A DNA stretch of 64,000 bases from Bacteroidetes bacterium 43-93 (GTDB lineage Bacteria > Bacteroidota > Bacteroidia > Chitinophagales > Chitinophagaceae): assembly GCA_001897855.1 (NCBI GenBank), contig MKUO01000008.1:62001-126000 (forward strand), written 5' to 3'. Shown in pieces: positions 43,325 through 53,226 of this stretch (position 1 is its first letter; every line of letters begins with the position of its first letter). The notes under the pieces are model-generated. The model searched no databases, was not told the origin of the DNA, and worked only from the letters and a program-made list of their open reading frames with translations. The position numbers were made by a program, and so were the translations under genes.

Positions 43325-45420
43325 TGGCTAAAGTAAAGAAGGACATACGGTTCAGGGTGTATATCGCCTTTACCTGCATATGTATGCTGGGTGCTGCTAT
43401 ATTAATAAAGGCCGCTGTAATACAAGTGAAGGAAGGTCCGGAGCTGCGCCAGATGGCAAAAGAAATGCATACCCGTTCTGTAACCCTGCCGGCAGAGCGT
43501 GGCAATATATATACAGAGCAAGGCCAGCTGCTGTGTTCTACTATTCCGCAATTTGATGTGCATATAGATTTTTCCGTGATCAAGCCGGATACATTCAAGA
43601 AGTATGTAGACACACTGGCACAGGGTATCAGCGAGATATTGGGTAATGGCACACAGGAAAAATATAAAAAAGAGCTGTTGGCTTGCTACAGGAAGAAGTC
43701 GCGCTACTGGTTATTGCAGCGCAATCTACCTTATTATCAATACCAGGCACTACGCAGCCTGCCGGTATTTAATAAAGGAAAGAGGATAGGTGGTTTTATA
43801 GAAGATCCTAAGATCAAGCGTATCAACCCTTATGGTATGCTGGCTTATCGTACGATAGGATTGTGGAGAGAAAACAGCCAGACTGTAGGTTTAGAGCATA
43901 CTTACGATTCTGTACTGGTAGGTACGGAAGGTACCCGTATAGAACAGAAAGAAACAGGTGGTGTTTGGATGCCTATAGATGGCTCTGAGGTAGATCCGCA
44001 AAATGGCAGGGATGTAGTAACAACGCTTGATGTAGGTATTCAGGATGTGGCAGAGCACGCGTTGCTAAGTGTGTTGGAGCAATACCAATGCCTGTATGGT
44101 ACCTGCGTTGTAATGGAAGTGCAAACAGGTAAGATACGTGCGTTGGTAAACCTTGGACGTCAGAAGAATGGTAGTTATTGGGAAGATTTCAATTATGCCC
44201 TGCAGCCAACAGAGCCGGGTTCTACTTTCAAGCTGGTGACACTGCTGGCATTGTTGAATGACAAGTATATCAATGTAAACCAGATGGTGAATGCACAGGG
44301 TGGTGTAGCCCAGTTCGGCAACCGTACGCTGCACGATTCGCACCTTGGTTTGGGTATGCTTACCATCAGGGATGCATTTGCTCATTCATCAAACGTAGCC
44401 ATGGCAAAGCTGGGATATCAATATTATAACAGCAATCCGCAGAAGTATGTAGATCACCTGGTGGCGTTGCATTTGAATGAGCGTACGCATATAGATATCG
44501 CTGGTGAAGGCCGTCCTGTAGTGAAAAATCCTAAAAGCAAATCATGGAGCGCAACAACACTGCCATGGATGGCTTATGGTTACGAGATACAGATAACTCC
44601 CCTGCATACCTGTATGGTGTATAATGCAGTAGCGAATGGTGGCAGGATGATGCGTCCATACCTGGTAAGCGAAATACGTGAGTATGGCAAAACAGTGATA
44701 AAACATGAGCCTAAAGCGGTGATTGAGTCAGTTGGTGATTCTTCAACAATAGCCCAGTTGCGCTCTTGCATGGAAGCGGTTGTGAATGTGGGTACTGCAA
44801 AGCACATCAAGAGTCCGTTCTACAATATTGCCGGTAAAACCGGTACTGCACAGGTGGCAGATAAAGGAATTAAATATTCCGATGGTGTGTACCAGGGTTC
44901 ATTTGTTGGATACTTCCCTGCGGAGAAACCTAAATATACCATTGCAGTAGTGGTACGCACGAGTCCGCATTCAAGTGCCTATTATGGTGGTACTATCGCT
45001 GCACCTGTGTTCCGGATGATCGCAGATAAAGTATTTGCAGATTCAAAAGGGTGGGATGGCCCGCTGGATAGCGTTGCTAAGGCAAGCGGAAATAACGTTA
45101 CCGCGCAGGCTGCACCTGTAAGTAGTTATAAAGTGTTGTTCAATGCACTGCAAAAACCATACGCTATCGGTGATGATCTTGACAACAGGATCAAAAAGCT
45201 GGTAGCAGATTCTAATCGCCGGGGAGAAGTAAAACCAACACAGGTATATGCAGGTGTGGTACCGGATGTAAGCGGACTGGGTTTGAAAGATGCTGTGTAC
45301 CTGCTGGAAAAAGGCGGAATGCATGTAACAATTAAAGGAAGGGGAAAAGTGGTATCACAATCGGTGACACCGGGAACTAAAATAGTGAAAGGACAATCTA
45401 TAATACTGCAACTGAGCTAA
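43324..45420 (+). CDS. ftsI: Division-specific penicillin-binding protein FtsI (PBP3) with PASTA domain
   Basis: A 698-aa class B transpeptidase for septal peptidoglycan. N-terminal membrane helix (about 12-31), a dimerisation domain (LPAERGNIYTEQGQLL), then the transpeptidase domain with Ser300 in GSTFK, the SSN triad near 357 (AHSSNVAMAKLG) and Lys505 in GKTGTAQV. A single C-terminal PASTA domain (VVPDVSGLGLKDAVYLLEKGG) occupies the last ~55 residues; class B PBPs of this phylum often carry it. The start is GTG at 43324, overlapping the ftsL stop by one base. Confidence 0.95.
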   Translation: MAKVKKDIRFRVYIAFTCICMLGAAILIKAAVIQVKEGPELRQMAKEMHTRSVTLPAERGNIYTEQGQLLCSTIPQFDVHIDFSVIKPDTFKKYVDTLAQGISEILGNGTQEKYKKELLACYRKKSRYWLLQRNLPYYQYQALRSLPVFNKGKRIGGFIEDPKIKRINPYGMLAYRTIGLWRENSQTVGLEHTYDSVLVGTEGTRIEQKETGGVWMPIDGSEVDPQNGRDVVTTLDVGIQDVAEHALLSVLEQYQCLYGTCVVMEVQTGKIRALVNLGRQKNGSYWEDFNYALQPTEPGSTFKLVTLLALLNDKYINVNQMVNAQGGVAQFGNRTLHDSHLGLGMLTIRDAFAHSSNVAMAKLGYQYYNSNPQKYVDHLVALHLNERTHIDIAGEGRPVVKNPKSKSWSATTLPWMAYGYEIQITPLHTCMVYNAVANGGRMMRPYLVSEIREYGKTVIKHEPKAVIESVGDSSTIAQLRSCMEAVVNVGTAKHIKSPFYNIAGKTGTAQVADKGIKYSDGVYQGSFVGYFPAEKPKYTIAVVVRTSPHSSAYYGGTIAAPVFRMIADKVFADSKGWDGPLDSVAKASGNNVTAQAAPVSSYKVLFNALQKPYAIGDDLDNRIKKLVADSNRRGEVKPTQVYAGVVPDVSGLGLKDAVYLLEKGGMHVTIKGRGKVVSQSVTPGTKIVKGQSIILQLS

Positions 45421-46886
45421 TGCTGCTGTTAAAAGACATATTGACCGTAATATCACCATTGCAAGTGGTGGGCGATACTTCTGTAGAAATAACAGGACTT
45501 TGTATTGACTCCCGTGAAGTGGTGAAAGGGTCTGTATTTATAGCAGTGAAGGGAACTGTAGTAGATGGTCATAACTATATAGAAAAGGCAATTGCAGATG
45601 GTGTTGTTGCTATTGTATGCGAGGTGCTACCTGCAAATGAAGAAGCAGGGATAGCTTATGTGCTGGTAAAAGATAGTGCATCAGTTGTTGGCTTGCTGGC
45701 AGATGCATTTTATGGTGCACCGTCTTCTTCCATGAAAGTAGTAGGTATCACAGGTACCAATGGTAAGACGACTACTGTAACACTTTTATATAAACTGTTT
45801 AAAGAGCTGGGTTATAAAGTTGGGCTGATATCTACTGTGCAGAATTACATCAACGATGCAGTAGAGCCATCTACGCACACTACACCGAATGCTATTGCCG
45901 TACAACGTTTGTTGCACAAAATGGCAGAGGCAGATTGTGAATATGTGTTTATGGAAGTAAGTTCTCATGCGGTGCATCAGCATCGTATTGCCGGTATCAG
46001 GTTTGCAGGTGCGGCTTTCTCTAACATTACACACGATCATCTCGACTACCACAAAACCTTTGATGAATACATCAGGGTAAAGAAAAAGTTCTTTGACGAT
46101 TTGCCTGCCGGTGCATTTGCGCTTACTAATATCGACGATAAGCGTGGTATGGTAATGCTGCAAAACACAAAGGCGGAAAAACATACTTATAGCCTGAAAG
46201 CTCCTGCTGACTTCAAGGGCAAGGTGCTGGAAAATAACCTGTCGGGACTTGTGATGACTATTGACCATCATGAAGCCCACTTCCGTATGATAGGCACTTT
46301 CAATGCATACAACCTGCTGGCTGTGTATGGTATCGCGGTTTTGCTGGGCGAGGACAAACTGAGAGTACTTTCTATACTGAGTGACCTGCAGGGTGCTCCC
46401 GGAAGATTCGAAGCTATTGTCTCGCATAACGATAAAGTACTGGGTATAATAGACTATGCACATACACCAGATGCATTGATCAATGTACTGGCAACCATCA
46501 ACCAGATGCGCGATAAGCAGCAGCAGGTGATCACGGTGATAGGTTGCGGTGGTGACAGGGATAAAGCCAAGAGGCCTATTATGGCAGAAGTAGCGTGCGA
46601 ACATAGTGACAGGGCCATACTAACAGCAGATAACCCACGCAGCGAAGATCCTGAAGTGATATTGAATGAAATGGAATCTGAACTGTCTGCTACGCAAAAA
46701 AGAAAAGTGCTGCGCATCGCAGATCGCAGGGAAGCCATCAAAACAGCCTGTGCACTGGCGCAGCCTGAAGATATAATATTGGTAGCAGGCAAGGGCCATG
46801 AAACTTACCAGGAAATAAAAGGCGTGAAATACCCTTTTGACGATAAAGAAATATTGATAGAAGCATTTAAAACATTAAATAAATAA
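45420..46886 (+). CDS. murE: UDP-N-acetylmuramoyl-tripeptide synthetase MurE
   Basis: A 488-aa Mur ligase that adds the third stem-peptide residue. The ATP loop is GITGTNGKTTTVTLL near residue 109, the carbamylated-lysine region follows, and the substrate motif TADNPRSEDPEVI contains DNPR. DNPR is diagnostic for meso-diaminopimelate ligases, so the wall should be mDAP type. HTPDALINVLATI and AGKGHETYQEIKG close the C-terminal domain. The start overlaps the ftsI stop by 1 nt. Confidence 0.95.
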   Translation: MLLLKDILTVISPLQVVGDTSVEITGLCIDSREVVKGSVFIAVKGTVVDGHNYIEKAIADGVVAIVCEVLPANEEAGIAYVLVKDSASVVGLLADAFYGAPSSSMKVVGITGTNGKTTTVTLLYKLFKELGYKVGLISTVQNYINDAVEPSTHTTPNAIAVQRLLHKMAEADCEYVFMEVSSHAVHQHRIAGIRFAGAAFSNITHDHLDYHKTFDEYIRVKKKFFDDLPAGAFALTNIDDKRGMVMLQNTKAEKHTYSLKAPADFKGKVLENNLSGLVMTIDHHEAHFRMIGTFNAYNLLAVYGIAVLLGEDKLRVLSILSDLQGAPGRFEAIVSHNDKVLGIIDYAHTPDALINVLATINQMRDKQQQVITVIGCGGDRDKAKRPIMAEVACEHSDRAILTADNPRSEDPEVILNEMESELSATQKRKVLRIADRREAIKTACALAQPEDIILVAGKGHETYQEIKGVKYPFDDKEILIEAFKTLNK

Positions 46887-46898
46887 GCTGTAGCACGC

Positions 46899-48170
46899 AT
46901 GTTGTACTATTTGTTTACATATCTACGGGAGCATTCCAAACTGTTTGGTGCTGGTGTGTTTTACTACATCACCTTCCGTGCGGCTATGGCTATCATCCTT
47001 TCACTGGTCATTACTACTGTAATGGGCAAAGGATTGATAAAATACCTGCAACGTAAGCAGATAGGCGAAACGGTACGCGACCTGGGCCTGCAGGGCGAGA
47101 ACCTGAAAAGGGGAACACCAACAATGGGTGGTGTTATCATCATCGCTGCGATATTGATACCAACCTTATTGTTTGCACGTATTGAGAATGTATATATCAT
47201 ACTGATGCTGGTATCTACAGTATGGTTGGGTTTGGTTGGCTTTATCGATGACTATATTAAGGTCTTTAAGAAAAATAAAGAAGGGCTTGCCGGCAGGTTC
47301 AAGATCATGGGGCAGGTAGGGCTTGGTATTATTGTAGGCCTTACCATGTACTACAATCAACATGTGGTTTTGTCGCGTGAGATATCTGATGCGCAGCATG
47401 TAAGCCTGCACCTGGGTGAAAAGCTGGTAGGCGCACCATATATGCGTAAAGACCTGAATGGTATCGAACACATTTATATCAATGTAAAATCTACCACCTC
47501 TACCATCCCATTTGTAAAAACGCATGAATTCAGTTTTGCGCATGTGGCTAAGGTGTTTGGTGCCGGGGCAATAGACTGGGCGACACCTTTATTATATATC
47601 GCCTTCGTTATTTTCATCATAACGGCAGTATCTAACGGTGCCAACATTACGGATGGTGTGGACGGATTGGCAACCGGTGTGTCAGCTATTATAGGCGTAT
47701 GCCTTGGTGTGTTTGCGTATGTGTCCGGCAACTATGTATTTGCAGACTATCTTAATATCATGCACATTCCCAATCTTGGGGAGCTATCGATATTCATCGG
47801 TGCGTTTGTTGGTGCATGTATTGGTTTCTTGTGGTACAATGCATACCCGGCGCAAGTATTCATGGGCGATACCGGAAGCCTTGCGTTGGGTGGCATTATT
47901 GCTTCCCTTGCTATCATCGTTCGTAAAGAACTGCTGATACCTATCATCTGCGGTATCTTCTTCGTAGAGCTATTGTCGGTGATGATACAGGTATCTTACT
48001 TCAAGCGTACAAAAAAGAAATATGGTGAAGGCCGCCGCATCTTCCTGATGTCGCCATTGCATCACCATTATCAAAAATTAGGTTATCACGAAAGTAAAAT
48101 AGTTACCAGGTTCTGGATCATTGGCATCGTACTGGCGGTATTGAGCATTGTAACATTAAAAATGAGATAG
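46899..48170 (+). CDS. mraY: Phospho-N-acetylmuramoyl-pentapeptide-transferase MraY
   Basis: A 423-aa membrane enzyme that makes lipid I by transferring phospho-MurNAc-pentapeptide to undecaprenyl phosphate. The family motifs are [11 protein letters not shown] near residue 75, [41 protein letters not shown], and the C-terminal [11 protein letters not shown]. About ten hydrophobic helices are evident. It is longer than the ~360 aa of proteobacterial MraY because of an extra region near 165-225 ([37 protein letters not shown]), which I believe is usual in Bacteroidota. Confidence 0.95.
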   Translation: MLYYLFTYLREHSKLFGAGVFYYITFRAAMAIILSLVITTVMGKGLIKYLQRKQIGETVRDLGLQGENLKRGTPTMGGVIIIAAILIPTLLFARIENVYIILMLVSTVWLGLVGFIDDYIKVFKKNKEGLAGRFKIMGQVGLGIIVGLTMYYNQHVVLSREISDAQHVSLHLGEKLVGAPYMRKDLNGIEHIYINVKSTTSTIPFVKTHEFSFAHVAKVFGAGAIDWATPLLYIAFVIFIITAVSNGANITDGVDGLATGVSAIIGVCLGVFAYVSGNYVFADYLNIMHIPNLGELSIFIGAFVGACIGFLWYNAYPAQVFMGDTGSLALGGIIASLAIIVRKELLIPIICGIFFVELLSVMIQVSYFKRTKKKYGEGRRIFLMSPLHHHYQKLGYHESKIVTRFWIIGIVLAVLSIVTLKMR

Positions 48171-49529
48171 GTGAGTAAACAGGAACAAAAACGATTGGTG
48201 GTACTGGGCGCCGGCGAAAGCGGCGTAGGTGCCGCTCTGCTGGGCAAACAGCAGGGGTGGGATGTTTTTGTTACCGACGGAGGTACGCTGAAAGATACTT
48301 ACAAAACCACGCTTACAGAAGCCGGTATTGTGTACGAAGAAGGTGGCCACACTATGGAAAGTATCCTGAATGCAGACTGCGTGGTGAAAAGCCCGGGTAT
48401 CAGCGAAAAGGTACCGGTGATGAAGAGTATCCGTGGTGCAGGTATAGAAGTGTGCAGCGAAATTGAATTTGGCTACAGGTACAAAGGCGATAGCAAGATC
48501 ATAGCTATTACCGGCAGCAATGGCAAAAGCACCACCACCAAGCTTACCTATCACCTGCTGAAGGATGCAGGTTATGATGTGGCTATGGTTGGTAATATCG
48601 GTTACAGCTTTGCACGCCAGGTGGCAGAGAAACCTTGTGAGTGGTATGTAATGGAGATCAGCAGCTTCCAGCTCGATGATATTCATTACTTCCATCCTGA
48701 TGTAGCAGTGCTGCTAAATATCACTCCGGATCACCTGGATAGATATGACTATAAGTTTGAAAATTATGTACGTTCTAAATTCCGCATAGTAGAGAACCAA
48801 ACCCATGCGGACTTCTTTATAACAAATTATGACGACAAGGTCATAATGGATCATCTTACTAACCATTCCATTAATTCACAAACAATTTTTTTCACGATGA
48901 GCGATCAACAACAACCAGGAGAAGGCGGATTTGTCAACGACGAAAACATGCACATTCGCGTTGACAACGAAGATCTGAACATGTCGATTCATGATCTTAC
49001 TATTAAAGGCAGGCACAACCAATACAACAGCATGGCAGCAGGAATTTCAGCTCGTATCGCAGGTATTCGTAAGGAAAAGATCCGCGAAAGTTTCAGCACA
49101 TTCGAAGGCCTGGAACACAGGTTAGAGTTTGTCGCTACCGTTCGTGGTGTTGACTTTATCAATGACAGCAAGGCTACTAATGTAAACTCTGTATGGTTTG
49201 CACTGGAAAGCATGAAGCAGCCAACCATCCTGATACTGGGTGGACAGGATAAAGGCAACGACTATAATGAGATAATGGACCTGGTGAAAGAAAAAGTAAA
49301 AGCTATAGTGTGCATGGGTATCGACAACCAACCTATACACGGTGCTTTTGATAGTGTCATAGAAGACCTGATCGATACAGCAAGTGCCAAAGATGCAGTA
49401 CGTGCAGCCTATGCAATGGCAGAGAAAGGCGATGCAGTATTGCTGTCACCTGCTTGTGCAAGTTTCGATCTGTTTAAAAATTATGAAGATCGCGGCCGTC
49501 AATTCAAAGATGCAGTTCACGAATTATAA
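48171..49529 (+). CDS. murD: UDP-N-acetylmuramoyl-L-alanine:D-glutamate ligase MurD
   Basis: A 452-aa Mur ligase adding D-Glu. N-terminal Rossmann domain (LVVLGAGESGVGAALLG), ATP loop AITGSNGKSTTTKLTYHLL near residue 111, central ISSFQLDDIHYFHPDVAVLLNITPDHLDRYD (in parts), and C-terminal INDSKATNVNSVWFALE and LILGGQDKGNDY. The start is GTG immediately after the mraY stop. A low-complexity acidic insert (SDQQQPGEGGFVND) near 245 is minor. Normal length and intact catalytic motifs. Confidence 0.95.
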   Translation: MSKQEQKRLVVLGAGESGVGAALLGKQQGWDVFVTDGGTLKDTYKTTLTEAGIVYEEGGHTMESILNADCVVKSPGISEKVPVMKSIRGAGIEVCSEIEFGYRYKGDSKIIAITGSNGKSTTTKLTYHLLKDAGYDVAMVGNIGYSFARQVAEKPCEWYVMEISSFQLDDIHYFHPDVAVLLNITPDHLDRYDYKFENYVRSKFRIVENQTHADFFITNYDDKVIMDHLTNHSINSQTIFFTMSDQQQPGEGGFVNDENMHIRVDNEDLNMSIHDLTIKGRHNQYNSMAAGISARIAGIRKEKIRESFSTFEGLEHRLEFVATVRGVDFINDSKATNVNSVWFALESMKQPTILILGGQDKGNDYNEIMDLVKEKVKAIVCMGIDNQPIHGAFDSVIEDLIDTASAKDAVRAAYAMAEKGDAVLLSPACASFDLFKNYEDRGRQFKDAVHEL

Positions 49530-49551
49530 TAAGTAGGAGAAGGATATTCTT

Positions 49552-50763
49552 ATGAAACAATTGCTGACAAAAACCAAGGGCGACCAGGTAATATGGGGGG
49601 TAGTACTCGTACTGTCCTTCATCAGCTTACTTGCCGTGTATAGCTCTACGGGTTCGTTGGCATACCGTATGGATAAGAATTCCAGCTACTATCTTATCAA
49701 GCAGTTGATGGTACTTGGGCTGGGCCTGGTGATCATCTACCTCGTGCATAGGGTTAATTACACCAAGTTTGCCCGCGTAGCCACACTGCTATACCTTATA
49801 AGTTTGCCGTTATTAATATATACCCTGTTCTTCGGTACTACCCTTAATGAAGGTTCGCGCTGGATCAGGCTCCCGGTTATCAATATCACATTCCAGACAT
49901 CAGATCTTGCCAAGCTGGCATTGTTCATGTTCCTGGCGCGTGTGATGAGTGTAAAGCAATCTGTTATCAAGGATTGGAAAAAAGGTTTCATGCCGGTACT
50001 CGTGCCTGTATTAATTACCTGCGCTTTGATCGCCCCGGCTAACCTTTCTACAGCATTGATGCTGGGCTTTACATGTTGTATCCTGTTCTTTATAGGCAGG
50101 GTACAGGTGAAGCATATTATGTTGCTGGCTGTTGCAGGTATTATCGGGGTAATAGTATTGTTTACCGTATCTAAGCTCACAGGCTTTGGCCGTGCAGCTA
50201 CATGGGAGCAGCGTATACAGGATTTTACCGGTAAAGATGGTGAGAATGGTAAAAAGAAAGAAGATGTGTACCAGGTGCAGCAGGCTAAGATAGCTATTGC
50301 TAATGGTGGCATTACAGGTCGCGGCCCGGGTAAGAGCCAGCAGAGAAACTTTCTGCCACACCCTTATTCAGATTTTATCTATTCCATCATTATAGAAGAG
50401 TATGGATTAGTAGGTGGTGGTGTATTGATAATGCTATACCTGCTATTCCTGTGGCGCAGTATCCTCATATTCAGGCGATGCCCTTATGCTTTCGGTGCAT
50501 TCCTTGCTGTGGGTTTGAGTATTACGCTGGTATTCCAGGCAATGCTGAACATGGCTGTGAATGTACACCTGGTGCCGGTTACGGGATTGACCCTGCCATT
50601 AGTAAGTATGGGTGGTTCCTCAATATGGTTCACCAGTGTAGCGATAGGTGTGATACTGAGTGTGAGCCGTTATGTGGATGAAATGGAAGGAAAGGAAAAA
50701 GAAACAAAAGAAGTAAACACAACATCAGAAACTAAAAAGAAACTCGCAGCTACAGCTGCATAG
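49552..50763 (+). CDS. ftsW: Cell division protein FtsW (septal glycan polymerase)
   Basis: A 403-aa SEDS-family membrane protein with about ten hydrophobic helices. Motifs seen are GVVLVLSFISLLAVYSSTG, LNEGSRWIRLPVINITFQ, the DLAKLALFMFLAR helix, the conserved loop GGITGRGPGKSQQRNFLPHPYSDF and the Asp/Glu in IIEEYG. It polymerises lipid II with FtsI at the septum. The C-terminal tail after YVDEME is charged and cytoplasmic. It lies between murD and murG, the usual place. Confidence 0.94.
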   Translation: MKQLLTKTKGDQVIWGVVLVLSFISLLAVYSSTGSLAYRMDKNSSYYLIKQLMVLGLGLVIIYLVHRVNYTKFARVATLLYLISLPLLIYTLFFGTTLNEGSRWIRLPVINITFQTSDLAKLALFMFLARVMSVKQSVIKDWKKGFMPVLVPVLITCALIAPANLSTALMLGFTCCILFFIGRVQVKHIMLLAVAGIIGVIVLFTVSKLTGFGRAATWEQRIQDFTGKDGENGKKKEDVYQVQQAKIAIANGGITGRGPGKSQQRNFLPHPYSDFIYSIIIEEYGLVGGGVLIMLYLLFLWRSILIFRRCPYAFGAFLAVGLSITLVFQAMLNMAVNVHLVPVTGLTLPLVSMGGSSIWFTSVAIGVILSVSRYVDEMEGKEKETKEVNTTSETKKKLAATAA

Positions 50764-50767
50764 GAAT

Positions 50768-51871
50768 ATGGATAACAACATGCGTGTAATAATAGCAGGT
50801 GGCGGCACAGGGGGGCATATCTTCCCGGCTGTAGCTATTGCCCATGCTTTGCAACGGTTAAGGCCGGGCACACAATTGTTGTTCGTTGGCGCTACCGGCA
50901 GAATGGAGATGGAAAAGGTGCCACAGGAAGGTTTTAAAATAGTAGGCTTAGATATTGCAGGCTTCAACAGGAGCAATATGCTGAAGAATCTAACGCTGCC
51001 ATTCAAGATATGGAAAGCTAATATGCAGGCCAAAGCCGTGCTGAAGGATTTTAAACCGAATGCAGTAGTTGGGGTTGGCGGTTATGCAAGCTTCCCGGTA
51101 CTGAATGCTGCACAAAGCGCGGGCATACCAACGCTGATACAGGAACAGAATTCTTATGCAGGTAAGAGCAATAAGATACTGGGCAGAAGGGCTAAGGCTA
51201 TATGTGTGGCTTATGAGAACATGGATAGATTCTTCCCTAAAGATAAACTGATACTAACCGGTAATCCTGTAAGGGAGAAAATTGCACACTCCACTATCAG
51301 TCGTGCAGAGGGCCAGTCATGGTTGGGTATGGAGACTGATAAGAAAACAATATTGGTGGTGGGTGGTAGCCTGGGTGCCAAATCGGTAAATGAGGCTATT
51401 GATAAGAACCTGGAAGAGATACTGGCAGAAGGTGTGCAAGTGATCTGGCAAACAGGTAAGCCTTATTACCAAACCGCTGTAGAGCGTGCAAAGGCGTTTG
51501 CAGGAAAAGTGAAAGTGTTCGAATTCATTCGCGAAATGGATTATGCCTATGCTGCTGCGGATATGGTGATATCCCGTGCAGGTGCATTGGCCATAGCAGA
51601 ACTCTGCATCATAGGTAAGCCGGTAATATTTGTACCCTTCCCTTTTGCGGCAGAAGATCATCAAACCAGCAATGCAATGGCTTTGGTAGAGCATAATGCA
51701 GCTATGATGGTAAAGGATAGTGATGCTGCCGGAGAACTGGTAAAGAAATTAAAAACATTACTGCATGATACTGCCATGCAGGATATAATGATGGCCAGCC
51801 TGAAGAACCTGGCTATTAAAGATGCGGATGAAAGAATAGCAGAAAAAGTAATAGAGATAGCGAACAAATGA
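50768..51871 (+). CDS. murG: UDP-N-acetylglucosamine:lipid I GlcNAc transferase MurG
   Basis: A 367-aa GT28 glycosyltransferase that converts lipid I to lipid II. The glycine-rich loop GGGTGGHIFPAVAIA is near residue 12, followed by VVGVGGYASFPVLNA, IQEQNSYAGKSNKILG, the second loop VVGGSLGAKSVNEAI, VISRAGALAIAEL and PFPFAAEDHQTSNA. A second ATG four codons in (MRVIIAGGG) is equally possible as start. The 3' end overlaps murC by 4 nt. Confidence 0.95.
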   Translation: MDNNMRVIIAGGGTGGHIFPAVAIAHALQRLRPGTQLLFVGATGRMEMEKVPQEGFKIVGLDIAGFNRSNMLKNLTLPFKIWKANMQAKAVLKDFKPNAVVGVGGYASFPVLNAAQSAGIPTLIQEQNSYAGKSNKILGRRAKAICVAYENMDRFFPKDKLILTGNPVREKIAHSTISRAEGQSWLGMETDKKTILVVGGSLGAKSVNEAIDKNLEEILAEGVQVIWQTGKPYYQTAVERAKAFAGKVKVFEFIREMDYAYAAADMVISRAGALAIAELCIIGKPVIFVPFPFAAEDHQTSNAMALVEHNAAMMVKDSDAAGELVKKLKTLLHDTAMQDIMMASLKNLAIKDADERIAEKVIEIANK

Positions 51872-53226
51872 ATATAAAAGGTCTGACACGGGTTTATTTC
51901 GTAGGTATCGGTGGTATCGGTATGAGCGCGCTTGCACGCTTCTTCCGTAGCCAGGGTGTTACCGTTAGCGGTTATGACCGTACCGAAACAGATCTTACCA
52001 AACAACTGGTAGCTGAGGGCATCGCTATACATTATACAGATGATGTAGCACTGATAGATAAGGATGCCGAACTGGTAGTATATACACCTGCTATACCTAA
52101 AGATCACAAAGAGCTGAACTGGCTGCGCGATAATAGCTATCCTGTGTACAAACGCAGTGATGTGCTGCAATGGATCACAGAAGCCATGTTTGCAGTAACG
52201 GTGGCAGGTACCCACGGTAAGACCACGATCTCTACCATGATAGCTTACCTGCTGCGCGAAACAGGTTATGGATGTAACGCATTCCTGGGTGGTATAGCGG
52301 TGAATTATAATAATAACTACTGGAGCAGCAGCAACGATACTGCAGTAATAGAAGCAGACGAGTACGACAGGAGCTTTTTGAAACTGTCTCCTGATATAGC
52401 GGTACTTACTGCTATGGATGCTGACCACCTGGATATATATGGTACTGCCGAAGAAATGGAGCGTGCATTTATCCAGTACACTGCCAATATTAAAGATGAC
52501 GGCACACTGATAGCCAAACACGGATTGCACCGTGGTGCAGATCTGAAGGCATCGCATATCATCACGTACAGCCTGCAGAATGATGCTGCTGATGTGTATG
52601 GTACCAATATCGTATTACACAACGGCACCTACACTTTTGATATAATAGCCAAAGGCTGGAGCATGACTGGTGTACACTTACCGATTGGTGGTATGCACAA
52701 TGTAGAGAATGCTATCGTAGCTATTACGGTAACACAGTTATTAAAGATAGATCCTGCGAAAGTAAAAGCTGCCCTGGCTGGTTTTAAAGGTGTAAAGCGT
52801 CGTTTTGAATATGTAGTGAAGACAGATAAGATGGTGTATATAGATGACTATGCGCATCACCCTGAAGAACTGGCTGCATTGATAGGTAGTGCTAAAACAC
52901 TGTTCCCTGGTCGTAAATGTGTGGTAGCGTTTCAGCCGCACCTGTACAGCCGTACACGCGACCTGGCAGATGGCTTTGCGCACAGCCTGGATATGGCAGA
53001 TGAAGTGATACTGCTGGATATATACCCTGCGCGTGAATTGCCAATGGAAGGTGTTAGTTCGCAGATGATAGCAGACAGGATGGGCAACCCTGCACATACC
53101 ATCTTATCAAAAGAAGGTTTGCAGGAGTATGTAAAGGCGGCACCGTTAAGCCTGTTCATAACAGCAGGAGCAGGAGATATAGATAAGTTAGTGAACCCTA
53201 TAAAAGAGATACTGGAAAATAAATAA
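51868..53226 (+). CDS. murC: UDP-N-acetylmuramate:L-alanine ligase MurC
   Basis: A 452-aa Mur ligase that adds L-Ala. N-terminal domain YFVGIGGIGMSALARFF, ATP loop VAGTHGKTTISTMIAYLL near residue 112, then EADEYDRSFLKLSPDIAVLT, DADHLDIYG and the C-terminal FQPHLYSRTRDLADGFA. All motifs are intact and length is standard. Overlaps murG by 4 nt and ftsQ by one base (TAATG). It is the last Mur enzyme in this cluster; murF, murB and ddl are absent. Confidence 0.95.
   Translation: MNIKGLTRVYFVGIGGIGMSALARFFRSQGVTVSGYDRTETDLTKQLVAEGIAIHYTDDVALIDKDAELVVYTPAIPKDHKELNWLRDNSYPVYKRSDVLQWITEAMFAVTVAGTHGKTTISTMIAYLLRETGYGCNAFLGGIAVNYNNNYWSSSNDTAVIEADEYDRSFLKLSPDIAVLTAMDADHLDIYGTAEEMERAFIQYTANIKDDGTLIAKHGLHRGADLKASHIITYSLQNDAADVYGTNIVLHNGTYTFDIIAKGWSMTGVHLPIGGMHNVENAIVAITVTQLLKIDPAKVKAALAGFKGVKRRFEYVVKTDKMVYIDDYAHHPEELAALIGSAKTLFPGRKCVVAFQPHLYSRTRDLADGFAHSLDMADEVILLDIYPARELPMEGVSSQMIADRMGNPAHTILSKEGLQEYVKAAPLSLFITAGAGDIDKLVNPIKEILENK

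Noticed and set aside
45786-46604. 272-codon antisense frame in murE
   Set aside because: Same shadow pattern (Cys/His/Tyr-rich) with no recognisable motif.
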